DNA of 9,717 bases from DATLFA01 sp039934635 (GTDB lineage Bacteria; Actinomycetota; Acidimicrobiia; Acidimicrobiales; WLNW01), in NCBI GenBank assembly GCA_039934635.1, contig JBDTLT010000208.1:1-9717 (forward strand). Direction: 5' to 3'. Of the stretch, positions 1 through 6,213 are shown piece after piece (within the stretch, counting starts at the first letter, position 1; each line of letters starts with the position of its first letter). The notes under the pieces were generated by a model. It was not told the DNA's origin and did not search any database. It saw only the letters and a program-made list of their open reading frames with translations. Position numbers and translations under genes: made by a program.

Positions 1-237
1 TCGCTGCGCCGGATCTACCGGCCTGCGACCATCAAGAAGTACGTCCAACTCGTGCGCGCCGGCAACAAGCTCCGACGGCCGATGGACAACACCCGCCAAC
101 TCGGCGGCGACTTCGTCGTCGGTGCCGACGGACTTCTGCGCTTCGCGTACCGTCCAATTGCTCCCGACGATCGTCCCGCGCCCGCCGACTTGATCGCCGC
201 CCTTGACCCGCGACCGGGCACGGACCCCGCTGCTTGA
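1..237 (+). CDS. peroxiredoxin-like (AhpC/TSA antioxidant family) protein, C-terminal part
   Basis: The open frame enters from the left edge and ends at TGA 235-237, giving the last 78 residues of a protein whose start lies outside the window. The segment QLGGDFVVGADGLLRFAYR followed by PDDRP and a final DLIAAL is typical of the C-terminal end of thioredoxin-fold peroxiredoxin-like proteins (the AhpC/TSA antioxidant group related to PRXL2), where 'LGGDFVVD-DG' forms the last beta strands. The active-site Cys or Sec region would lie upstream and cannot be seen, so catalytic competence is unknown. The neighbour 57 nt downstream is an AhpD-like redox protein, which supports a thiol/peroxide role. 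Family assignment is by motif memory only; the general fold call is fairly good, the exact subfamily is not. Confidence 0.6.
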   Translation, partial: SLRRIYRPATIKKYVQLVRAGNKLRRPMDNTRQLGGDFVVGADGLLRFAYRPIAPDDRPAPADLIAALDPRPGTDPAA

Positions 238-253
238 GTCAATCGGGCGCCGT

Positions 254-269
254 GATCGTGGGTACGATC
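254..269. repeat. perfect 6-bp inverted repeat between the two redox genes
   Basis: GATCGT and ACGATC flank a 4-nt GGGT spacer, and a further GTGA/TCAC pair lies just outside (252-255 and 272-275). It sits 17 nt after the stop of the peroxiredoxin-like gene and about 25 nt before the start of the AhpD-like gene. It could be an operator or an intergenic mRNA hairpin. There is no T-run, so it is not a standard terminator. No function can be proven from sequence. Confidence 0.3.
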
Positions 270-294
270 GGTCACAGTCGATCGAGGAGTTGGC

Positions 295-885
295 GTGGCG
301 AACCTGAATCCATTGCGGCGTGAGGATCTCCCGCAGTACGAGGAAATGTTCGCGACGATGGAAGAGCGCGCGGGTTTCGTACCGAACGCGTTTCTCACCA
401 TGGCGCGACGACCGGGCATGCTCGACGCGCTGCAGGTACTGATCCAGCAGGTTTTTGCCGGATCAGTACCGCGCGAGACCAAGAGCCTCGTCGCGTTGAT
501 GTCGAGCTACGGGGCGGGATGTCGCTACTGCCAGGCGCACCAAGCGACGAGCCTGATGCACCAAGGCATCGACGCGGCGAAAATGGCCGATCTGGCGGAC
601 TTCGAACGTAGCGAAAGCTTCACCGACGCCGAGCGCGCGGCGATGCGGCTTGCTTTCGCGTCCGGTCAAAGCCCCAACGCCGCGACGCTGGGCCACTTCG
701 ACGAGCTTCGGCGCTTCTATGACGAAGGTGAGATCGTCGAAATCGTGGGCGTCATCGCGACCTTCGGATTCTTGAACCGCTGGCACGAGACGATGGCCAC
801 CGACCTCGAGGGCGCGCCGTTGGGTGTCGCGTCACAGGTGCTCGGGGGACTCGTGTGGGAGCCGGGGCGACACGCGGGAGGCTGA
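295..885 (+). CDS. AhpD-like / carboxymuconolactone decarboxylase-fold protein
   Basis: A 196-residue all-alpha protein of the AhpD/CMD superfamily, probably a thiol-dependent peroxidase-related enzyme. The redox centre is visible as C76-R-Y-C79-Q-A-H82, the CxxC plus His signature of the family, preceded by the helix SVPRETKSLVAL whose E61 may be the proton-relay acid. The N-terminal segment ATMEERAGFVPNAFLTMARRP is the usual 'GFVPN-F' opening of peroxidase-related CMD proteins. The C-terminal half holds the second helical pair, including GEIVEIVGVIATFGFLNRW. Length is normal for the subgroup. The GTG start is chosen because GAGGAG lies just upstream (about 284-289). It follows the peroxiredoxin-like gene on the same strand and ends 5 nt from the oppositely oriented radical SAM gene. 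The natural reductant and substrate are unknown. Confidence 0.85.
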   Translation: MANLNPLRREDLPQYEEMFATMEERAGFVPNAFLTMARRPGMLDALQVLIQQVFAGSVPRETKSLVALMSSYGAGCRYCQAHQATSLMHQGIDAAKMADLADFERSESFTDAERAAMRLAFASGQSPNAATLGHFDELRRFYDEGEIVEIVGVIATFGFLNRWHETMATDLEGAPLGVASQVLGGLVWEPGRHAGG

Positions 886-890
886 CCGCG

Positions 891-2294
891 CTAGGCCGAT
901 GACGGATGGCGTCTGCGCTCTGGTTGGGCGAGCAGCGTCACCAAGTCGCGATTTTCGCGGGGGTCGAGGACGCTGTGTTGCACGCACGCCGGTACGAGTT
1001 CGTCGGATTCAGGGTGCGCCATGTGATATGTGCACGCCTGCAGACGTTCCTGCGTGGCTCGTATGTGCGGCTCGTCGCTCGTGACCCCGTCGCGGAGTAG
1101 TTTCCACGCGGGTGCGACGTCGCGGGCGTCCATGAAGTTGTGCATTACAAAGGTCACAGGTCGGATGCCGTGACGAAGTGCGCGCAATCCGCCGGCACGC
1201 CGCACGAATCGCCTCGTCCACGAAAGCGCCAACGGAAGGATCTTCGGGTGTCGCAACACGCCACGAACGACCCGAACGGTCTGCTGGACGCGAGGCGCGA
1301 ACAAGAGCGTGCCCGGCAATGCGGCGAAGAACGCGTCACGCAGCGCCAGATCGGCCGGCACGCGGTCATCGAGAAGCGGAACGTAGCGTTCGCCGACGTA
1401 GACACCCCAGGTCGTGCGGTTGCAGCGGATGTCGCCCACTTCGATGGCCCGGTAGGGGAGCCGAGTGCCCGCACCGTCTTCGACGCGGGCCCACACGTCG
1501 TCGTCGGTGACTACTCGGTAGCCCTCACGCCACCGCTGCTCGTTGCCGATGTATGCAGCGGGCTGGAACGAGAACATCCGAAAGCCGAGCCTATGCGACG
1601 CTCGGATCATCGCCGGTATCTGTTCGAGATTGTTCGCGGTGACGGTCATGTTGTGTGCCAGATACGCACGCACGCCGTGTTCCCTGCCGAGGTGGTCGAA
1701 CATTGCGCAAAACGCTGCTCGGTGTGGTTGAAGGTCGGCCTCGGACGTGGGATGCGATGCGCCCGTACGGCCGTGCATCGTCGAGTCGATGTGCGCTGCG
1801 AATGACAGCAATGAGAACCGCCGTGCGCCGTCGGATCGCACGGCGAGCCGGCGCAGGTAGTCGTAGTCGAAATCGCCGTGCGTCATGCTCATGGGCATAC
1901 GCCCATAGCGGCGCATCATGTCGAGCGTCGCCGCATGATCTTCGGGTGACAGCAGTGAAACTTCACCGCCGATCAATTGTGCATACTGTGCGGGTCCTCG
2001 ACGCTCGCGGAGATAGGCCATTTGCCGCTCGACCTCCGCGATCGTGTGTGCACCATCGACGGGCACTTTGTTCGCGTCGGCGGAGTGATAACAAGGCTTG
2101 CACGCGAAGTCGCATGCCGGGAACACTCCGTGTGTGCCCTCGCAGCCCGCGAAGCGACGTCCGAGCAACTGCGCAGGCGTGCGGGCGTGGTCGGGTAACG
2201 ACTGCCACCGGTCGGCCATTACGCGTGCCGCTTCGGGGTCGCTTGGCCGCGTTGAACGTATCCAAGCCTTCAGACGTGTGATCATCGTGTCCAT
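891..2294 (-). CDS. radical SAM protein of unknown function
   Basis: A 467-residue radical SAM enzyme. The [4Fe-4S]/SAM-binding signature is C61-DFA-C65-KP-C68 (CxxxCxxC), followed by a GGE-type motif at G109-G110-E111 (QLIGGEVSLL) for SAM binding and the strand MSMTHGD. Two later cysteines, C421 and C437, in a C-terminal 'CTYHMAH...PACVQH' segment could ligate an auxiliary cluster or belong to a SPASM-like tail; this is inference. The segment CNRTTWGVYVGERYVPLLDD is a recognisable block shared by an uncharacterised orphan radical SAM group. The start is ATG 2294-2292, because AAAGGA precedes it by a few bases; the same frame stays open much further upstream, which is a high-GC artefact. It is divergent from the lipoprotein gene, with 57 nt between starts. 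Substrate not known. Confidence 0.88.
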   Translation of the reverse strand: MDTMITRLKAWIRSTRPSDPEAARVMADRWQSLPDHARTPAQLLGRRFAGCEGTHGVFPACDFACKPCYHSADANKVPVDGAHTIAEVERQMAYLRERRGPAQYAQLIGGEVSLLSPEDHAATLDMMRRYGRMPMSMTHGDFDYDYLRRLAVRSDGARRFSLLSFAAHIDSTMHGRTGASHPTSEADLQPHRAAFCAMFDHLGREHGVRAYLAHNMTVTANNLEQIPAMIRASHRLGFRMFSFQPAAYIGNEQRWREGYRVVTDDDVWARVEDGAGTRLPYRAIEVGDIRCNRTTWGVYVGERYVPLLDDRVPADLALRDAFFAALPGTLLFAPRVQQTVRVVRGVLRHPKILPLALSWTRRFVRRAGGLRALRHGIRPVTFVMHNFMDARDVAPAWKLLRDGVTSDEPHIRATQERLQACTYHMAHPESDELVPACVQHSVLDPRENRDLVTLLAQPERRRHPSSA

Positions 2295-2351
2295 GACTTC
2301 CTTTGATGCAGCGAGCAACGAATACGGCGCGCACCCGTCGGGAATGGTCCG

Positions 2352-3224
2352 ATGAACCGGCGGTGTCCCCGGTATCGCGTGGAGTTGGCGGCGGCGCTTC
2401 GTCGGCGCGTGGTCGCTCGGTCGTTGGTGTTCTTTGCAATTGGGACGCTCGTGCTGACCGCGTGCGGCGCCGATGGGTCGTCCAAGGCGTCGGTGCGCCC
2501 CTTTGATGAGATCCGCGGCAGCGAAATGGTATTCGAGCTCGATCCGTCCGACCTGAGCCGAGGGATCTTCCATGTGACGACGACCGTGCCGATGATCTGC
2601 GCGATCGTCTGGGGCGTCGATGACTCGTTCGGTCGGTTCAACAACAGCCTTTCGATGAACGGCACCGGCATCGCGGAGCACGACGTGTCGCTGCCCGACG
2701 TGGAGCCGGGGGTTACCTATACCTACATCGTGCAAGGCACGACTGCGGATGGAACCCTTTACCGGTCCGAGCGCGGGACATTCCGCCTCGATGCTGCCGA
2801 GGCGGGACCGACCGCAACGGTGTCGGCTCCGGGTCGCAATATCGCGACGAAAGCGACCGTCACCAGGGTCAGCTCCGAGTTCTCGGCCGCGTTCGCGGGC
2901 GCGAAAGCAATTGATGGCGACCCGTCGACCGAATGGGCCACGCGTGGTGACGGCGACAACGGCTCGATCACGCTCGATCTCACCACAGTGACTGACATCA
3001 CGGGCGCCGAGTTCGTCACGAGGTCGATGGCTGACGGCAGCGCGATTACATCGACCTACACCGTGAGCGTCGACGGCGGCCCGGCGCTCGGACCATTTGC
3101 TGCGGGCACACTCGCCGCGCCGCGGCCCGCTGCGTTCACCGCGCGCGGACGTGTCGTTCGGTTCGACATCAAGACGTCGAGTGGCGGCAATGTCGGAGCG
3201 GTTGAAATACGCGTCTTCTCCTGA
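2352..3224 (+). CDS. lipoprotein with Fn3-like and F5/8 type C (discoidin)-like domains
   Basis: A 290-residue secreted lipoprotein. A basic N-region (several Arg in residues 1-23) is followed by a hydrophobic stretch and the lipobox LTAC with C38, so after processing the protein should be anchored to the outer face of the membrane. Residues about 55-145 look like a beta-sandwich of Fn3 or phosphatase-N type (VEPGVTYTYIVQGTTADGTLYRSE). Residues about 165-290 resemble an F5/8 type C domain: AIDGDPSTEWATRGDGDNG, the strand SITLDLTTVTDITGAEF, and the closing VGAVEIRVFS. Such domains usually bind carbohydrate or other surface ligands. The start ATG 2352 has only a weak ribosome site; a start further in, near the GTG at residue 20, would still leave a signal peptide. 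It is divergent from the radical SAM gene; a functional link is unproven. Confidence 0.8.
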   Translation: MNRRCPRYRVELAAALRRRVVARSLVFFAIGTLVLTACGADGSSKASVRPFDEIRGSEMVFELDPSDLSRGIFHVTTTVPMICAIVWGVDDSFGRFNNSLSMNGTGIAEHDVSLPDVEPGVTYTYIVQGTTADGTLYRSERGTFRLDAAEAGPTATVSAPGRNIATKATVTRVSSEFSAAFAGAKAIDGDPSTEWATRGDGDNGSITLDLTTVTDITGAEFVTRSMADGSAITSTYTVSVDGGPALGPFAAGTLAAPRPAAFTARGRVVRFDIKTSSGGNVGAVEIRVFS

Positions 3225-3348
3225 ACCCACGAGCTCGCGCCGCGTGACGGGGCACGGGCTGACGCGACAGCACTCAACCGCCAACGCATCTGCCACGCGC
3301 TCAAGACCGCCCTGCGTCGCGCGGCGCGCCTCGGCGAAGCGCCCGCTT

Positions 3349-3957
3349 TCAGCTGCGAACGGCGGTCGCGGTCAGGTCGCTTGCACCGAACGCGGTTGCG
3401 AACCGTCGACACCAGATGACCACCGTCTTGTACTTGGCGAGGTCGGTTCCGGACGGAACCTCGTAATTCTGCGAGCCGATGTTCCCTTTCAGCTTGCCGA
3501 GGTCGACGAAGTCATCATCGAGTTCGCCCGACGGTGAGGTCGCGGTCACCCCCGCGCTCAGATAAACGAAAAGGTCGGGCCCGTTGTCGGTACGCAGTTC
3601 TTCGAAGCGCAGAAATATCTTTGATCCATCGGTCGTGATGGTCGCCCCGCCCGACGAGGGGTGACTGCGATCGACGAACGAGCCGCGATGCGTTTCCTGC
3701 GCGGAGCCGGTGGCGATCTCCGGCGACGTGCCGAGCGCCGTCGCCGACGGCGAAGCCCCGGCGAAGGGGTCCGCCTCGTTGACCTTGTCGTCGATGAACA
3801 ACAGATGGAATGCGAATACGAAGAACACGAGCCACACGACGAGCGCGCCGATGACCAGCGTGCCTCCTGTGGTCACGAAGGGGTGCGTTCGCACGACGCG
3901 TCGGGCGCGACGGACAATCCCGGGCCGCGCTGCAGCGGGTTCGAGCGTGGTGCTCAT
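3349..3957 (-). CDS. membrane-anchored DM13 domain protein
   Basis: A 202-residue protein with an Arg-rich cytoplasmic N-terminus (residues 1-23), one strongly hydrophobic membrane segment at about 29-56 and an extracellular linker rich in Ser, Ala and Thr. A DM13 domain spans about residues 88-198. DM13 hallmarks are visible: GSFVDRSHPSSGGATI, the block NGPDLFVYLS, DLGKLKGNIGSQNYEVP, and YKTVVIWCRRFATAFG with the single conserved Cys in the IWC motif. DM13 has been proposed as a redox or electron-transfer cytochrome-like domain, but this is not established for bacterial members. The start is ATG 3957-3955, preceded by GAGAGG. It lies 128 nt downstream of the GrdB-like selenoprotein gene on the same strand, so co-transcription is possible, and it is convergent with the lipoprotein gene. 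Confidence 0.85.
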   Translation of the reverse strand: MSTTLEPAAARPGIVRRARRVVRTHPFVTTGGTLVIGALVVWLVFFVFAFHLLFIDDKVNEADPFAGASPSATALGTSPEIATGSAQETHRGSFVDRSHPSSGGATITTDGSKIFLRFEELRTDNGPDLFVYLSAGVTATSPSGELDDDFVDLGKLKGNIGSQNYEVPSGTDLAKYKTVVIWCRRFATAFGASDLTATAVRS

Positions 3958-4085
3958 CGGTGCCTCTCAGCCATGGCGGTGACGCCTCGGGGTTGCGACG
4001 GTGTCATCTCGCCACAGTGTCGCGCAGGCAGCTTTGAATCGGTGGGCGTCCGGGTCGGTGTTTCGCGCCTTGTAAGAAACCGTGG

Positions 4086-5360
4086 TCAATCGCGGGCGAG
4101 CTGTTGGCCGGTCGGCGCCAACGCGAACCACGACGCTCGTGGTGCTCCGGACGAGCGAAGCCGCTTCTGCACCTGCCGCAGCAGGTCGCCGCTAACGGTG
4201 CGTCGGTAGAACCACGACTCGGCTTGACGGGCCGCGGGCACGTGGTCTGCGAGTCCGAGGGCAGCTTCTTCGTAGTAGGCGCGAAGGTCGAGCGCCGCGG
4301 CGCCGATCTCGATGGGCGCGCCTTCGACGGTCCAATCGTCGCCGGCTTCGAGTCGGACGAACGCGGCGACCAACTCGGCGACACGGTCGGCTCCGCCGCT
4401 ACGCACTACACCGGTGCGACCGGTGCGTTCCAGACTTCTGCGGTACGCCGGCATCAGGCCGATTGCTTCGTCGACCGCGGGGTGGAGCCTCGGGTCGTTG
4501 CGTAATGGCAGCGGACAGCTCAACGGCGCGTCAGCTTCGTCGACGATCGTCTCGGGAAAGTCGACGAGCACGGGTACGTCCACACGGCGAAGAAGATCGA
4601 AGGCCGCGTTGAGCACGCGGTTCTGGAACGCCGGCTCGTTAGGACGGCCAAGGGGTCGTCCGAGCGGAAACTCACAATGCAGTACGCGTGGTGCGCGGCC
4701 GCGCTCGGCCTGGCTGCGCACGAGGCTGATCGCCACCGTAGCCAGACCGGCCGCTTCCAGGATGTTGGCGAGGGCACACACGGTGCGGGTACACAGCGGT
4801 CAAACGGGCGTCAGGACCACGACATTCACACCGTCGTCGAGAAGGAACTTCGCGGCCGCTGGCCCGGTGTCGAGACGCATGGTTGTGAGTGTGTGGTCGA
4901 TCTGTGCGCCCATGAACGCTATGTGTGACGACGCGACCGAGCCGATGACACCAGCGCGAGCGAGTTCGTCGAGTCGATCGATCGGATACACGACGTTGAG
5001 GTCTGCGGCGACCCCGGCTCTATCGAAGTTCGGCGAGATGTGTGCCAGTGTCAGGTCGCGTCTGGTCGAATCGAGGGTCACGAAGCCTTGGCCCTCGGTC
5101 CAAGCGCCGAGCCCATCAGGACGCAACCCGGCGCTGGTCACGATCGCTACGCGCGCTGAAGCCAAATCGGGAGCGGACGTCAACGGTGTCGGACCGAAAT
5201 CGAACGGGGGCAGATCGCTAACACCTGGCCGAACCTGACCATCCGAGCTTGCCATCGGGCTCCTCTGGGCATCGTCGTCGGAGACGAGCCTGTGCACGCC
5301 TCGACCCAGGAAGTAGACTAGCGGAGCTATTCGATGCCGATCATCCATGCGCGCGAGCAT
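4086..5360 (-). CDS. GrdB-like (glycine/sarcosine/betaine reductase component B family) selenoprotein, in-frame UGA read as Sec
   Basis: Two same-frame pieces, 5360-4803 and 4799-4086, are separated only by TGA at 4802-4800. Read through, they make one 424-residue protein of the PF07355 (GrdB-like) family. The TGA gives Sec187 in the context VVLTPV-U-PLC, a UxxC motif with C190; relatives carry 'PVCPLC' or UxxC at this site. Upstream hallmarks are ARVAIVTSAGL, DLNVVYPIDRLDELARAGVIGSVA and HIAFMG. Downstream ones are ALANILEAAGLATVAI, LHCEFPLGRPLGRP, WFYRRTVSGDLL and the end SWFALAPTGQQ. Both sides of the TGA are therefore conserved coding sequence. Family members act on a substrate through a Sec/Cys thiol, but no GrdA, GrdC or PrdA partner is nearby, so the substrate is unknown. 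The start at 5360 has a weak GAAG site; ATG 5348 is an alternative. It requires SelA, SelB, SelC and SelD elsewhere. Confidence 0.85.
4774..4786 (-). promoter_or_regulatory. candidate bacterial SECIS hairpin downstream of the Sec codon
   Basis: On the coding strand, GCAC-CGUGU-GUGC begins 13 nt after the UGA. It puts a G among the first two loop bases, with the loop starting 17 nt after the UGA, which fits the loose distance and loop rules for bacterial SECIS elements. An alternative register gives CGCAC/GUGUG with a 3-nt loop. A lower pairing of CCGCU (right after the UGA) with AGCGG further downstream would close a larger stem. The stem is short and was found by eye, so this is only a candidate. 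Confidence 0.35.
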
Positions 5361-5512
5361 CAGCGCGCTTCAAGTACTTGGTCAGCGGTGTCCAATACAT
5401 TTTCTGCCACCCGTCCGCGATGTGGTCGGCTGCGCCATCGGGAAGAGAAGACCGGTATGGCTGAGGTGGATCTCGGTCTCGGTGTCGTGAGCGTCAACTG
5501 CAACTCGATCGT

Positions 5513-5761
5513 GTGTTGGCGGCGCCCTTCGATATGACCTTGCCGGCTGTGGCCAAACACGTCGCCGTTCTCGAGGCGGCGGGTCTGGTTTCAACTCGCA
5601 AAGTGGGTCGCTCGCGCCGTTGCTTCCTCGTCGTCGACGCGCTCGCCGATGCCGATGAGTGGATCATGACGTGCCGACCGTTCTGGAACGGCACCCTCGA
5701 TTCTCTCGCGGAGCACTTCGAATCGAAGACTCCGCCCGACCGGGGCAAGAAGAACGAATGA
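5513..5761 (+). CDS. ArsR-family transcriptional regulator, N-terminally truncated or frameshifted
   Basis: The 82 visible residues begin with LAAPFDMTLPAVAKHVAVLE, the second half of the winged-helix DNA-binding domain of ArsR proteins that pair with SRPBCC genes. They continue with AAGLVSTRKVGRSRRCFLV (the wing) and the C-terminal dimer helix ADEWIMTCRPFWNGTLDSLAEH. The usual first ~35-40 residues (helix with 'DPTRR' and the 'G--TV-EL' segment) are absent from this frame, which is blocked by TGA at 5462-5464. Matching pieces may lie in another frame between about 5334 and 5465 (ending REEKTGMAE), separated from LAAPFDM by an extra 50 nt. GTG 5513 is therefore the first available start rather than a convincing one. 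Its stop overlaps the SRPBCC start by ATGA. Function as a repressor is doubtful if the N-terminus is truly missing. Confidence 0.6.
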   Translation: MLAAPFDMTLPAVAKHVAVLEAAGLVSTRKVGRSRRCFLVVDALADADEWIMTCRPFWNGTLDSLAEHFESKTPPDRGKKNE

Positions 5762-6213
5762 CCGATCACGAAATCATCGCCGAGCGACTGACGGTGAGCC
5801 GACACATCCCGGCGCCTCCCGACGACGTCTTCGCGGCGTGGACGCAAGCAGACCTTTTCGTCAAATGGTGGGGACCGGTCGGCGTCACTTGCATCGAAGC
5901 CGTCTTGGATGTCGGTGTCGGCAAGACCTATCGCATCGGCAACCAACTGCCCGACGGCACTGTGGTGTGGATCAGCGGTCGCTATCTGGAGGTCCGACCG
6001 TCGCGGCTTCTCCGCTACACCTGGGCCGTCGGGCCGGTCGAACGCGACGCAGCGTCCAGTATCGTTATCGTCGAGTTCTCGCCAGCTGGATCAGGAACCG
6101 ATATCGTCGTTACGCACGAACGGATCGAGTCCGTTGAAGCGCGAGAAAACCATCTCGCGGACTGGCTCGGGTGCCTCGCTGGCCTCGTCGAGCTTTTCGA
6201 TAGGGCCACTTGA
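5758..6213 (+). CDS. SRPBCC (AHSA1/START-like) domain protein, first copy
   Basis: A 151-residue single-domain SRPBCC protein, the Bet v1/START-like fold with a deep ligand pocket. The opening VSRHIPAPPDDVFAAWTQADLFVKWWGP is the classic AHSA1 N-terminus. It is followed by GKTYRIGNQLPDGT, the strand pair GRYLEVRPSRLLRYTW, VEFSPAGSGTDIVVTHERI and a long C-terminal helix (NHLADWLGCLAGLVELF). The ATG at 5758 overlaps the ArsR stop (ATGA), a strong sign of translational coupling; a longer frame starting at 5659 is rejected because it would run deep into ArsR. Such ArsR-SRPBCC pairs are common, and the SRPBCC protein is usually of unknown ligand. It is followed by a TTGA overlap with the AlkC gene. 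No missing conserved parts are visible. Confidence 0.87.
   Translation: MTDHEIIAERLTVSRHIPAPPDDVFAAWTQADLFVKWWGPVGVTCIEAVLDVGVGKTYRIGNQLPDGTVVWISGRYLEVRPSRLLRYTWAVGPVERDAASSIVIVEFSPAGSGTDIVVTHERIESVEARENHLADWLGCLAGLVELFDRAT

Noticed and set aside
295..309. Similarity of the start of the AhpD-like gene (GAGGAG...TGGCGAACCT) to the right-edge gene start
   Set aside because: The match covers about ten bases plus a common ribosome site and could easily be chance; not enough to claim a repeat or paralogue.
891..3296. An 801-codon open frame on the - strand extending beyond the radical SAM start
   Set aside because: The extra 334 codons upstream of 2294 have Arg/His-rich, unstructured translation, run antisense through the lipoprotein gene, and a good ribosome site supports ATG 2294. 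Typical high-GC antisense openness.
3333..3343. GGCG-AAG-CGCC hairpin between the convergent lipoprotein and DM13 genes as a terminator
   Set aside because: The stem is only 4 bp and the following CGCTTTC is not a real T-run; such hairpins are expected by chance at this GC content.
4060..4080. GTTTC ... GAAAC inverted repeat after the GrdB-like gene
   Set aside because: Five pairs with an 11-nt loop and no T-run; too weak to call a terminator.
4086..4781. The 231-residue frame from ATG 4781 as a separate gene
   Set aside because: It lacks the redox Cys/Sec, starts inside a conserved helix, has no ribosome site, and is in frame with the upstream half across a single TGA; it is the C-terminal part of the GrdB-like gene.
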